From Lanius collurio (taxonomy: Eukaryota; Chordata; Aves; Passeriformes; Laniidae), in the NCBI GenBank assembly GCA_020086605.1, contig JACBWW010000004.1, positions 28,305,047 through 28,369,046 on the forward strand: a stretch of 64,000 bases of DNA, written 5' to 3'. Below the pieces are notes generated by a model. It was not told where the DNA came from, made no database searches, and saw only the letters and a program-made list of their open reading frames with translations. Positions 49,099-59,500 of the stretch are shown here, in pieces. The first letter of the stretch is position 1; every line of letters starts with the position of its first letter. The position numbers and the translations under genes were made by a program.

Positions 49099-50012
49099 TT
49101 TTATATGTTGTGTAGAGGGAGGATGATGAACACAATCTTGCTAAAGTTTCAGTGAGTGGTTGTCTCCAAACATTTGTGCTCCAATATCAGCAACTAATTA
49201 AACAAACTCTTTGTGTACCTGGCCCCCATAATAATTGGGAAGTGCATGTTGTGGTTGGCTGTATTTCTCTGCAGGTGCAGTGTGGCTTATGTAGGGAAAG
49301 TGGTTCCTGATTGTGGCTATTATAATATATATAATAATATATCATTTATCATATAAAAATAGTATACATTTGTCACTTATTTCTGAAAATGTTACATGCA
49401 GATTTCATTGGGTGCCATTTCATGCTGCTGGCACTTACCCAACCTGTGTCAAATCAGAATGAGCTGGGCAAGGCTTTCATGATGACCCCGTCCATCATAT
49501 GCTCATTGGACAGCCAGTTCATTAAAACTGGGGTATGTGTTCCATTAAAATTGAGACAAGTCCCAGAAATACAAGCCAATTATGTCAGCTGAATGAGTTC
49601 ACTTAATTTTTAGTTGGTATTTTTAAGATCAGAAAGTGTAGAAATTCCAGTATTTCTTGCCAGGTCCCATTTAAAGGGCAGCTTCTATTTCTGTATGAAT
49701 GGAAGTTCTGGGAAATCAGTCATCTTTATTAGTAGACAGTGGGAGCTTTGAGCCATGTTCTTTTGATAAACTGGGTGGAAGGAAGGAATTTCACTCAAGG
49801 GAAACTTGGTTTTATGGTGTCTTCATAATCCTGACTGTAGTCATCTTTAAAACACATAATTACATCGTTGTGTTCCCAAGTGTGCTAGGTGTTTTCAAGT
49901 CTTCGCTATGAAAAACAACTCAGACATGTGAAAGGAAGAGGAAATATGTAGCAAGTGTGATCACAGTAGTTAAGTAGGTAATGGCATGAGGTGAAGTGGC
50001 TTTTATGGTTTT
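49099..50012. other. Single-copy noncoding DNA
   Basis: An AT-only stretch at about 49319-49365 is simple sequence. 49389-49600 is balanced, with few repeats, and could be conserved; its 67-codon forward frame has no domain. No gene recognised. Confidence 0.4.
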
Positions 50013-50082
50013 CTTGGGTTTGGGTTTTTGTTTTGGGGTTTCTTTTTTTTGTTGTTTTTGGTTTTGGTTTGGTTTTTTTGGT
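50013..50082. repeat. G/T-rich low-complexity tract
   Basis: GGGTTTGGGTTTTTG, GGGG, and then GGTTTTGGTTTGG on the + strand, nearly devoid of A and C. It shares the GGGTTTGGGTTTTT word with the tract at 29.5 kb. Quadruplex formation is possible. Confidence 0.85.
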
Positions 50083-53000
50083 ATATGAAAATGGCCAGAT
50101 TTGGGAGAAACTTCAGGCTTGTTAGAGTAAAAGGATTTTTAAATGAGGTTAAGAGTGATGAGGAAGGGAGTTTGAGGGAAGAGGTCTAGGTGAGTGCGTG
50201 ATTCTGTAGGGAGGTCTGGCAGAAGAAATGCACTTGGCTGGTTTGTCATTGCTTTCCCTGCTTTTTCCTCACCCTTTTCTAGTCAGCAGTCATTTTCCTT
50301 CTTTCTTGCTAATACCTCACAGCACCTGGAAAGATGCTGGGAAATAGGCAGAGAGCTGCCTACTTTTTCTCTGGCAGTTGTCTTCAGCACTGAGGTTTTC
50401 TGGGCTCCCAGTAAGGACGCTGTTGTTGTCTGAGCAAGAGCCATGGCGTGTCAGGCTCCAGAGCTGTTACGGAAGATTCCTGGCAGAAGGGGAGTGCAGG
50501 GGAGGGTGTGAATCTCTTCAGGATTTCTATCTCCAGAAGCTCCTTGTTTTATGGAATGAGTACTTCCAGAATTTTTCCTCTTTCCTTTATGGGCGGGATT
50601 TGCACGTGACTTGACATTTTTGGAAATATTTAATTTTTCAGACAAAACAGGAGGTGTTTTACCTCTAGATAATATCTCTGTTGTCATCAGAGACAAGCTT
50701 CATTGCTGGTCTAAGCAGGTGCAACTGTGTTGACTTGAGAGAAGTGCACACATATTTGCCAGGGGTGAATGTCTCCTGTTTCCACCCCCATAACAGTTGA
50801 GTAAATAATGATGCACACAGTTCTCATAAGGGGATTATAGCAAAGCCACAATGGAGTTTTTTCAGTTTGATAGAATCAAGTGACTTCACTTTATAGGCCG
50901 ATAATGTGATTTACTACCATACCAAGGATTCAGGTCTGAACCAGGTACAACTCGTTTCACTTGTGCACACAAAGCATTTAACTGAGTTTGAGATGTGTGT
51001 TTTCTGTCAGCTCATTTATGAGTTATTTAGTGCAGCCGTGTTTAGGATCAACCATCCAAGATCCTCTCATGTCTAAAAGGGACTAAATTAAGAGCTTGTG
51101 ATGCAGCAGTTTTTACTGGCATGGGATATATACAGGGGTGAAAATAAAATAATAAACTTTGCTGCAAGCATGTCTTAAGTCATATTGGTGTGTTTATATG
51201 GGACTCAGTATGAGGGGGTAGGCAGGGGGGCTTGTCTTTCCCAGGCTCTGTGCACACTTCATTAGAGTTACTTTATTTATATTACAAGGTCAAATGTGAT
51301 CTTAGTCTCTGGCTTAAACAGAAATTCCCTTGATTGTTAGTGAGACTTTTTTTTCCCCCTCCCAAGTTACTTTCTGATGTCTGGCCTGATTGAAAACAGG
51401 CAGAAACTGCCATGGACCAATATTATGTCATCCTTTGCTTATATTTCCTACCCACTCATTCTTTATTTTAATGTTATATGAGGTCTTCAGCAGAGTGTGA
51501 CATATTGTTATAATTACATCATTTGGAAATGTGTTTATCCCCAAGAGTTGTAATTTGATTTAGGAACTTTTCCCTGCTTTCAGTCTGTTATTCATAGCAT
51601 AGCATGACCATCAGGCTTCTGTAGCAGGACTTGACACACCACTTTAAATATTTGCAAACCATAACACAAGAGTCCATTGATGCATGTGGGGAGGGAAGAG
51701 GGAAGGGAACATGATTTAAGATTTGATAAAATTCTTGCAGGTTGAATAAACTCTAATAATATTGTGGTAGTTTCTGTGTAGAGTATTAATTCATTCATAC
51801 CTCTTTGCCATATAAGCAAATGCATTTTAATGAGTGTTTTTATATGTTTCTGTAGGGTGCATGTAATGGAACTACATGTCTGGCCCTTGGCCTTGAGTAA
51901 TGGGAAGCAATAGCTCTTGGAGTATGTTTGTTAAGAAAATTGCAGTGACTTTTAACCATGTCTTTTGATGCCTGTAGAAAAACTTATTTAGTTAGAACAT
52001 AGAAGTCAAGAAAACTTAAGGACAGTGTTGAAAAACATTTCAAGTCTGCTGTATGAATTAAACGGCTGTGTAAATGTGGGAAACTGCCATTTTTTGATGA
52101 TAAGAAGCGGAGTCCCATGATGTTTATCAGGCATGGAAGAGCTGCCCTCAGAGATGTGAAGTTTAAACTTGGTCCGTGTTTCTGAGTCTTGCTGTTGCAC
52201 AAAATGGATGTATCAGAACAATATATCAAAAGGCCCAGAAAAAAGTATGAGTTGTGCATTTAGAAAGAGTAAACTAGAGCTCCTCCCACAGCATTGTTTT
52301 TCTGTCTCTGGTGATCCTTAAGGGTCATTAAACTGTTTGCTTTTAAACTTCCTGCTTAATAAATACTGTTGGGTTTTATATTGATACATATGGATTGAGA
52401 GAACATCAAAACAAACAAATGAATTAAGGCCCACTAATCTCATCTTTTGTAACTAGTGTGGGATTACTCATGTGAAAGGAACTTTGTAGGGCCATATCTG
52501 GGGCTGTGTTGTTTTGTACTGTGTTACTAGAGCATTACATATATATTTCACTTAGGTTTTTCTTTAGGGAAGAAACGTTTACCACATATTAATCAAGATT
52601 TAAAGTTCATGCATGGAAAAGGAGTAGGGTGTAACTTTTCCCGCACTTGATTCTAATCTGAGCCAGAATACATTTGTCTCAGTATTGAGCCTAGACAGAT
52701 TGGATGGCAACTCCTCACTTCCCAATTTTCAAACGTACCCAACCTGATGTAAAGGTGGACTCTGCAGAGTGTTCTTAAAACACACACATCCCCCAGGGGA
52801 AGTTTTGGCTTCTCTGCTGGCCCAACTCTTCTATCAGCCTGTGCAACTATCAGTGACCATTTATGTCTATGCAAAAATGTCTTCTTCTTTGAGTCGAAGA
52901 GTAAAAGTTGTTGCTTTAAGCAAAATGTAGTATTATGACTGTTTGCTGCTTTTGTCAGGTAATCCTCAAGGAACAATAGTGTTTATTGGGGTCTAAAGAA

Positions 53001-55854
53001 TGGGCCTTTCAGACAAAGTAAAGGTCACATTCAGGATTACATCTGCATTTCCTCTTCTGAGTGCTAATTTTAGTTGTGGACTTGGGGTGTTGAAGGGAAT
53101 GCAGCTGGTTTGGTGCACTTACACCATCCTTTCCAGCTCCCTTGCTGCCTTGTGTTCAGGATTGGGGAGTTTCAGCAGATATTGCTCTTGTAGTCTAGCT
53201 GATCTCACGAGCATAAAAACATACACCTTGCAGAGCTTCAGGTCAATAATCTTAGTTTCTGACATTTTCCAGTCTTTTAAGCTGTTAAAAAATTATATAA
53301 AGGTATGGGGTTTTCTTGTTATTCTGCTTAGCAGACACTTTAAATTTGCTTGGTCGTCTGAGTTGCTGAGTTCTTCATTAACTCAGGCAGACATGGAAAT
53401 TCCTCTTACACTCTGTCAAACTCCTTTTACCCAAAAATGGTTTTGCCACTTGGCTTTGTTTTTTGTCTAAGCATAGGAAACAAATTCAGGGACCCTCATG
53501 ATTTAGTTTTTCAGTTTTACTCTTGCTTACACTGCTTTTGTGGTGGATTTAAAAATTTTGCTGGAGTTACTTTTTCATGAGATCTCCTAGTTAGAAACCC
53601 ATTCATTGAAGACTTCATGCCATAACTGCATAGAGAAACCCCACACAAAATCCTGGGTTTTTTTCTGTCAGAGCTTTGCAGTCCAGGTGCATGTTTATGA
53701 ATGGACTTTGGTTTTGTATTTCTTGGAAAATGTACAAAAGGTGTAAGGGTAATAATTTTTTTTATTTTAATGTTTGCTTCTAGGCGCTTACTGCTTTCTG
53801 GAAAAAATTATTCTTGCTCTATATTCTAATGTTTCTCTTCTGGCCTTTGCTCTTCGTTGTCAGTTCAAACTGCTGCTGTAAGTTACCTCTCTTTTTAAAA
53901 CTTGCTTTTTGCTTTTTAGTTTTCACTTGGGAGATTGGTGTGTAAAAAGGTGACTGGTTTCAGACTATTGCTTGACATGCTTGTATTAAATCCTCACCCT
54001 AAAGCCAGAGAAAATTAGTTATTCACAGTCATTCTCACAGGGAAGACTTGAAATTATTGTCAGTGTTGCATAACAATGAAGTGCAGCACAGCTGTTGGAG
54101 AAGAGCTGGCTGGAAGCTGGCATTAATAATTCTGATATTATGCTGGGCAGGAAGAAGTGTGATACTTAATCAAGAAATCTCTTTTGATACGATGGAGTAA
54201 CATCAGTGGATATGAATTTTAAAGAGAAACTGTTGAAATTAGGCATAGGTATTTGAAATAATTTCTTTTTACAATGGCAAATAATTAAATTGAAAACAAC
54301 AGTGTCATTGAAACTAACTGAATCCAAATATATTTGAGTTTTCTATGTTAAAAAAGAAACCTTTTTATAAACAATGTGTCCCTCAAACTCTTAAACAGTT
54401 TTTTTTCTCTGTCTTTGTAACCTCACCTGATTTAAAAGGAGGCATATTCAGGATCAGTGTAATGATCTTTTAAGTATTCTGATGTTTAAAAAAAATACCT
54501 CAGTGTATTGTTTATTTGAATAAGGGCTGACTGCCACATGAAAACTATACTAGCTCATATCCTTGAGCTTATACTCTTCCCCAGAAATTTTGTTTACATC
54601 CTAAGGGACCATGAGCAAAATGCTTTCTCCGAGATTTTTTTTTTTATCTTGGGTAAAATGGAACAGTGGTATCCTCTTAAAAAATTACTCTATTAAATAG
54701 CTATTATATAAATAACTAAATGTACTTTGTAATACAATAGTGCATTTGCTATGAAGTCATCAAACTGCTATTGCTTTTTTGCATATCAATGGGAAATTAA
54801 TTCTGCTGAGATCTTAAATCTGCCCAAAAAGTGGTTTATTTCAAAATATTATTTCAAAATTATTTTTTTATATTATTTATGAAGTGGTGATTTATATTAA
54901 TGTGTAGAATTTGTTATTGTCACCTGATTTCTGCTCTGCTTACTTGTAGTAGAGTATTTAGAAACAACTTCCTTGGAATGTTTAATGGATGTCATGGTCA
55001 GAGTGCATCAGCAAGGAGTTGGGGTTCTCTGGTGTGTTTTTTTCCTCATCTCTGGTTTCTGGAGTTAGTCATGTTTATATGTTGTAAAGTTGTGACAAGT
55101 AATTCTAGAGGGCAAGGTTACAGGAAAAGATTACAAGAATGTGAAGAAATGTTCAAGTCACAGAGTGAGTTACAGATCTCACTTCCTCCTTTTGAGAAAA
55201 GTGCAGGTACACTTTTGCAAGAGTCAGCTTGTATGTATTGACCAAATTAATCTGTTGTGAAACAGTTCACTTTGATAAATTGGGATTGCATTTGATCTCC
55301 TGAGTCAAGTTGATAAATCCATATCTCTGAGCAGAAAGACTACATAAAATTAATAAACTGTTTTAATTTTAATTTTAAGGTAAATCTTTGTGTGTCTCAA
55401 ACATATTTATTACATTTTGAATCAAGGCAGTTTATTAGGTAGTAAAATGGGGGGAAGTTAACTGCTTTCTTTTCATAAGTTACCTGAAGAAATTGTAGTT
55501 TCTAAAGGTGAAACAACCAGCCACTAGAAATTGAATTTCACTGCCTTTCAAAATGCAGCCTAAGGTTCCCTTTGGCTTCAGATGATCACTTTTCATGTAC
55601 ATACCTACTTCACATTGAAGTGTTTTGGTATTTGTGGAGGGTTTTTTTTGAGGACAGTGTTTCAAAAACACTGAGGAAGAGCAAAGCATTAATGTTCTTC
55701 CTCAGGTGTTTACCTAACAAAAGAATGCACTGAACTAACAAATATTGAAGAGGAATATGTCCAAAACCCCAAGCTTTTCAGCCTTGTGTTTATTGTCATC
55801 CTCAGGCTCTTGGCTAATTTCTAGTTGTGTGTAATGTCTCAAACTCAGGGCTCT
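50083..55854. other. Single-copy noncoding DNA
   Basis: No gene is recognised. 50190-50600 is more GC-rich with overlapping open frames but no domain. 50930-51560 has the even composition of constrained sequence. A 156-codon forward frame at 53000-53470 and a 113-codon one at 54900-55241 are unrecognised. 53784-53877 has splice-like ends (see findings). 54660-54900 is very AT-rich, with a near-tandem ATTTCAAAAT repeat near 54839-54860, of the kind seen in matrix-attachment DNA. Confidence 0.4.
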
Positions 55855-56285
55855 AATTCAGAGGTAATTATCGTATGATCAAGCTGTAGTTGTTATTTTA
55901 GCGCAGATTTAGGAAATTAAAGCTGACAGCTGTTTTCCAGCTGCATTTCAGCTGCACTCCATTAAAAAAAGAACAGAGAAGCAGCAGCTTTACAGTTTTT
56001 TCCATCATTGCTGAGCTCAGTGAAGTTGCCTTATCTGGTTGCCCTGTGAAATATTTACCATGTGTCTTTGGAGCCGAAGTAAATAAAACAGGAAAAGAAG
56101 ATTCAGTAAATAAATGGAAAGATTGAAAGTAGTAAACTGAACACACAAACATATGTATGTGCACTTGGCTCTGCTGAATATTTAAGATCTCAGCTATTAA
56201 TTTCTGCCAGACTTTTGTATAGGGTGGATCAGAGGTTACCAGAGAGGTCAATTCCCTTAAGTAAACCAAGTTCAAGATACATTCA
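55855..56285. promoter_or_regulatory. Candidate conserved enhancer with three phased E-boxes
   Basis: Three CAGCTG E-boxes, the sites bound by class A/B bHLH dimers such as E proteins with MyoD, Ascl1 or Ptf1a, lie at 55927-55932, 55938-55943 and 55949-55954, exactly 11 bp apart, so all face one side of the helix. The surrounding 400 bp is balanced in composition, with a TTATCGTATGATC word and isolated CpGs, and no frame is convincingly coding (the 125-codon reverse frame at 55898-56275 has no domain). Enhancer function is inference. Confidence 0.35.
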
Positions 56286-56626
56286 GTAACTTCCCTGTCA
56301 CTTCTTATTAAAAGATATCATAAATCTGATATAGAGAAAACAATTTAAAAACTTCTAATGGGATGTGATTTTTCTAAAAGGACAGTATAAGTTAGGTCAT
56401 CACTTTCTAAAGCCAGAAACCCTATTCCTTAGGCATGAATAGAGTTCTTTAATGTTTGAGACGGAAAAAGAAAAAAAATTGTGGCAAAACTGAAAGTTAG
56501 TGATTGCTCTGTAGAAATGCAAAATGTACCAGCTCTACAGATGAAAGGTGAAGTACGCTGACAATCTGGGCTTCCATTCTAAAATTAAAGTAGAAGTATT
56601 TGATCATCATAGGGATGATATTTTTC
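56286..56626. other. Single-copy AT-rich DNA
   Basis: I see no gene or repeat in this stretch. Confidence 0.4.
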
Positions 56627-56650
56627 AAATATTGAAATATTTCAATATTT
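56627..56650. repeat. Perfect 24-bp palindrome
   Basis: The 12-base half AAATATTGAAAT is followed without spacer by its exact reverse complement. The centre GAAATATTTC resembles a STAT-like inverted TTC/GAA arrangement with a 4-bp spacer. Such long spacerless AT palindromes can extrude as cruciforms and are mutation-prone. Confidence 0.85.
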
Positions 56651-58954
56651 TTCAACTGATTCAGGACCTACTAAAGTTAAGGCAATATCCTGTGGTATGT
56701 AATTATTTTGATGCAAAGTTTTCTAATACTCTGGGATTTGTTTTGCTGAATTTTAATTTAGGTTCTTAAAGTATCTCTCAGCATTTTTTTGTGTTTTAAC
56801 TGAAAAAAACCCCCAGTGGTTGTGTCCTCTCAATCCACAACTCCAGTCTGAATTCATGCACATGGTACAGTTGAAATCTCTGTTTCTTTGATACCTGGAT
56901 GAAAATTTTGTGGTTTGGATATTTGAGAGGAAAGCATCAGATGTTTGTTTTCAGAGTTACGAGTTGAAGTACTTGTAAGGTGATGCTAAAGAACTGCTGT
57001 TCCTCAGTTTTCCCTCCAACCTCTCCAGTGCAAAAAGAATCTGTTTTCTAGAAAAAATAAAGATGCCATTTGTTCAAGCTTCTTTCCCATGACAGCAAGC
57101 AGTCCAGAAAAAAAAAAAAAGCCCAGTGGATCAGCCTTGGAAAATGGCTGATGAATGACTGTGTGTCTCTTTTTCTTCTTGGTATCCTGTAATTTATCTT
57201 CAAAATTGCAGAATATTGATGAATGAATCAATTAAATAGATAAATCTTCTAGTCATCTTGTAGTGCCATCTTTGACTGCTGTGCTGCTGCATGGTGTGAA
57301 TGCAGGACTTTAAAGAAAGCCAGGAGCAATGGCATGAGGTTGGGGAACACATGGACCACATTGATAGGAAGCATATAGGTGACACTTGAGCAGCTTTGAG
57401 TGAGGTTGATGAATAATGACTGTAAGTAATATATACATTAATAACATGACTGGGGCTCTTGGCAACTGAATGGCTGCCTCTGTGTCTTTCTTTGCTGGAG
57501 CTTGCTAGACACATATGCAGTGATGCTAATGAGTGGGAGAAAAAGGAGTATAGCTTAAGTTAACCCTTTCATTTCCTTGTTAAGCACTCCTAACTTATGC
57601 CTGTTAACACAGAAGAATGTAGCTTGTTTGAAACTTGAATGTTTAAATTAAAAAAAAAAAAAAAAACAAAAAACCAAAAACACTTTTCAGAGAATTTAAA
57701 CTGACTGTTTAAATTGTTCCACAGTATGTGAACTCCCTTTTTTGAGAATTGTTGCATTTTTTTCACATTTTGTAGCTAGAATTTTTGCAATGAATCTTAA
57801 GGGACTCACAATTGTCTTTTCTTCATTTAAATCCTACAGTTCTTCTGTAATGTGTTTCATATTTAATAAGTTGTACTTGTATTTCTCTGATCAACATTTC
57901 TAGTCAAGTAAGAGAAGTGATCCCACTTTCTGAGTTAGACAAGTCAATCACAAATCTTTCTCATGCTCATCCTTTCCTGCCTAAAAGACTAATTATCTAT
58001 CATAGACATCATCATGCTGAAATCTAGTTTATTTATTTCAACAAAAACAGATTTATTTCTGTGTTGACAAATATTTCACTTGGAGGATTTATTTATTTAT
58101 GTGCTTTAGTAACAGCTGTTGTACTGCAAGAGAACAGCATTGGTTTGTGTCTGGGAGCAATGCCATGCCTATTGTTTCTTACAAACTGTCTTTTGAACAT
58201 CATGCAGGCAGGGAATGGAGAGTTAATGATTAGAAAATTGATGGAGGGGTTTGTGCCCATCAAACTGAAGTACTACAGAACGTGCACATAGCTTTCTGTG
58301 CTGAGTATACATATACCAACAGGATAAAGTTTGTGCTTCCATAAAAACATGTGAAAACATGGAACATGGTGGAAAAAGGCTGTAAGACTTCAATCAGTTC
58401 TACATTTTTCCTTTCCAATCCCACAAAAACTCCCAATGTGCTGCAAGTGAACGTAACAAATCAGACCTTTATGCAGATTACGATGCACTCTTATCTAACT
58501 TTGTGGCCATTTTAGGAAGCTTTCAACAAAGGACAGATTTCAGAAGTGAAACAAAATTGTTGTAGTTGAAAGGTTAGAGCCAGGGCATTTGGGTGGAGGC
58601 AGAATGCACACTTAGATGGAAGACTCCCTACATGCTATGGAAAAATACCCAAAGGGATAGCTGCAGATTTCATAAGGTAATTGGATGCTCATGGCCTAGA
58701 TGTAATTTTCAAACGTGATTCAGGTCAGAAACCCCAAATCTTTTAAGTCAGTGAGATATTGAAAATTAAATACCTTGGCCACTTTTTAAGAGAGCTGAAT
58801 TCTTCAGCCATTTATGGCTTTGTGTGGCTGAGCAGAGCAGTGTCGGTCTGAAACCTCAAGGAAGTCTGTACAGAAAAACGTGGCAACTTAAGCTAAGTCT
58901 TTCAAGTACAGAATCCAGTCTTATGACAGTCCATTAGTGACAAACTAATACTGG
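56651..58954. other. Single-copy noncoding DNA with poly(A) tracts
   Basis: No gene. A 13-A run lies at 57108-57120, and a 17-A run at 57650-57666 continues as an A/C-rich tract to 57682, which may be the tail of an unrecognised retroinsertion on the + strand. The 104-codon reverse frame at 57200-57514 has no domain. Confidence 0.4.
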
Positions 58955-59500
58955 AGTTTTTAACCTTCTGACTGAAGTTTACAGTCAATGGATGTTTCTT
59001 TGAACCTTTCGTCATCTACGGCGGTTTCTCCTTTTGAAGGCTTATGCGTATTTCATGGTAGGTTAGCTGAAAAGCGGGAGCAGCCTGTCTGACCTGAAAG
59101 AACACTTGTTGTGTTGGGATTTTAATGAATATGTTGCAGAACATTCTCCAGCTGTTGCCCTCGAGAGGAAAATTACCAGGGTCTGTTGAGCAGGCAGAAT
59201 TATTTTTAAAACCACCAAACTATGTGCTCTGATACCGAACAGATAAGTTTATCTGTGAAGCTTAATAGAAACAATTGCATTATGGCAAAGGTGGAAAATT
59301 CATTCAGTTTGTTTAGCTCAGATGTGACAGGACAGCTCCTGTGAAGGATGATACAGTTCCTTGAGACTTTATTGCAGTTCATCAGGATTTCACTGCAGCT
59401 TGGGAAAAGTATGTGATGATCAAGTCAGTCAGTGAAAATGTTGACAATATTTTTGTCTGCTCATTGGCTACTGCAGCACCTCTGTGAGTAAAATCTCTCA
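58955..59500. promoter_or_regulatory. Candidate conserved noncoding element
   Basis: This stretch is richer in CpG than its flanks (near 59009-59021, 59046, 59075, 59161 and 59235), is free of repeats, and has a CTTTGAACC TCF-like word at about 58999 plus AGATAAG and TTATCTG GATA-type words near 59241-59255. No frame is open. The appearance is typical of a vertebrate conserved element; only alignment could confirm it. Confidence 0.25.

Noticed and set aside
48824..49135. 103-codon minus-strand frame as a host gene
   Set aside because: Its middle is the CR1 ORF2 tail and its ends are unrelated flanking sequence.
53000..53470. 156-codon forward open frame as a gene
   Set aside because: No recognisable domain, T-rich composition giving hydrophobic residues, and no promoter or matching splice context for the whole frame.
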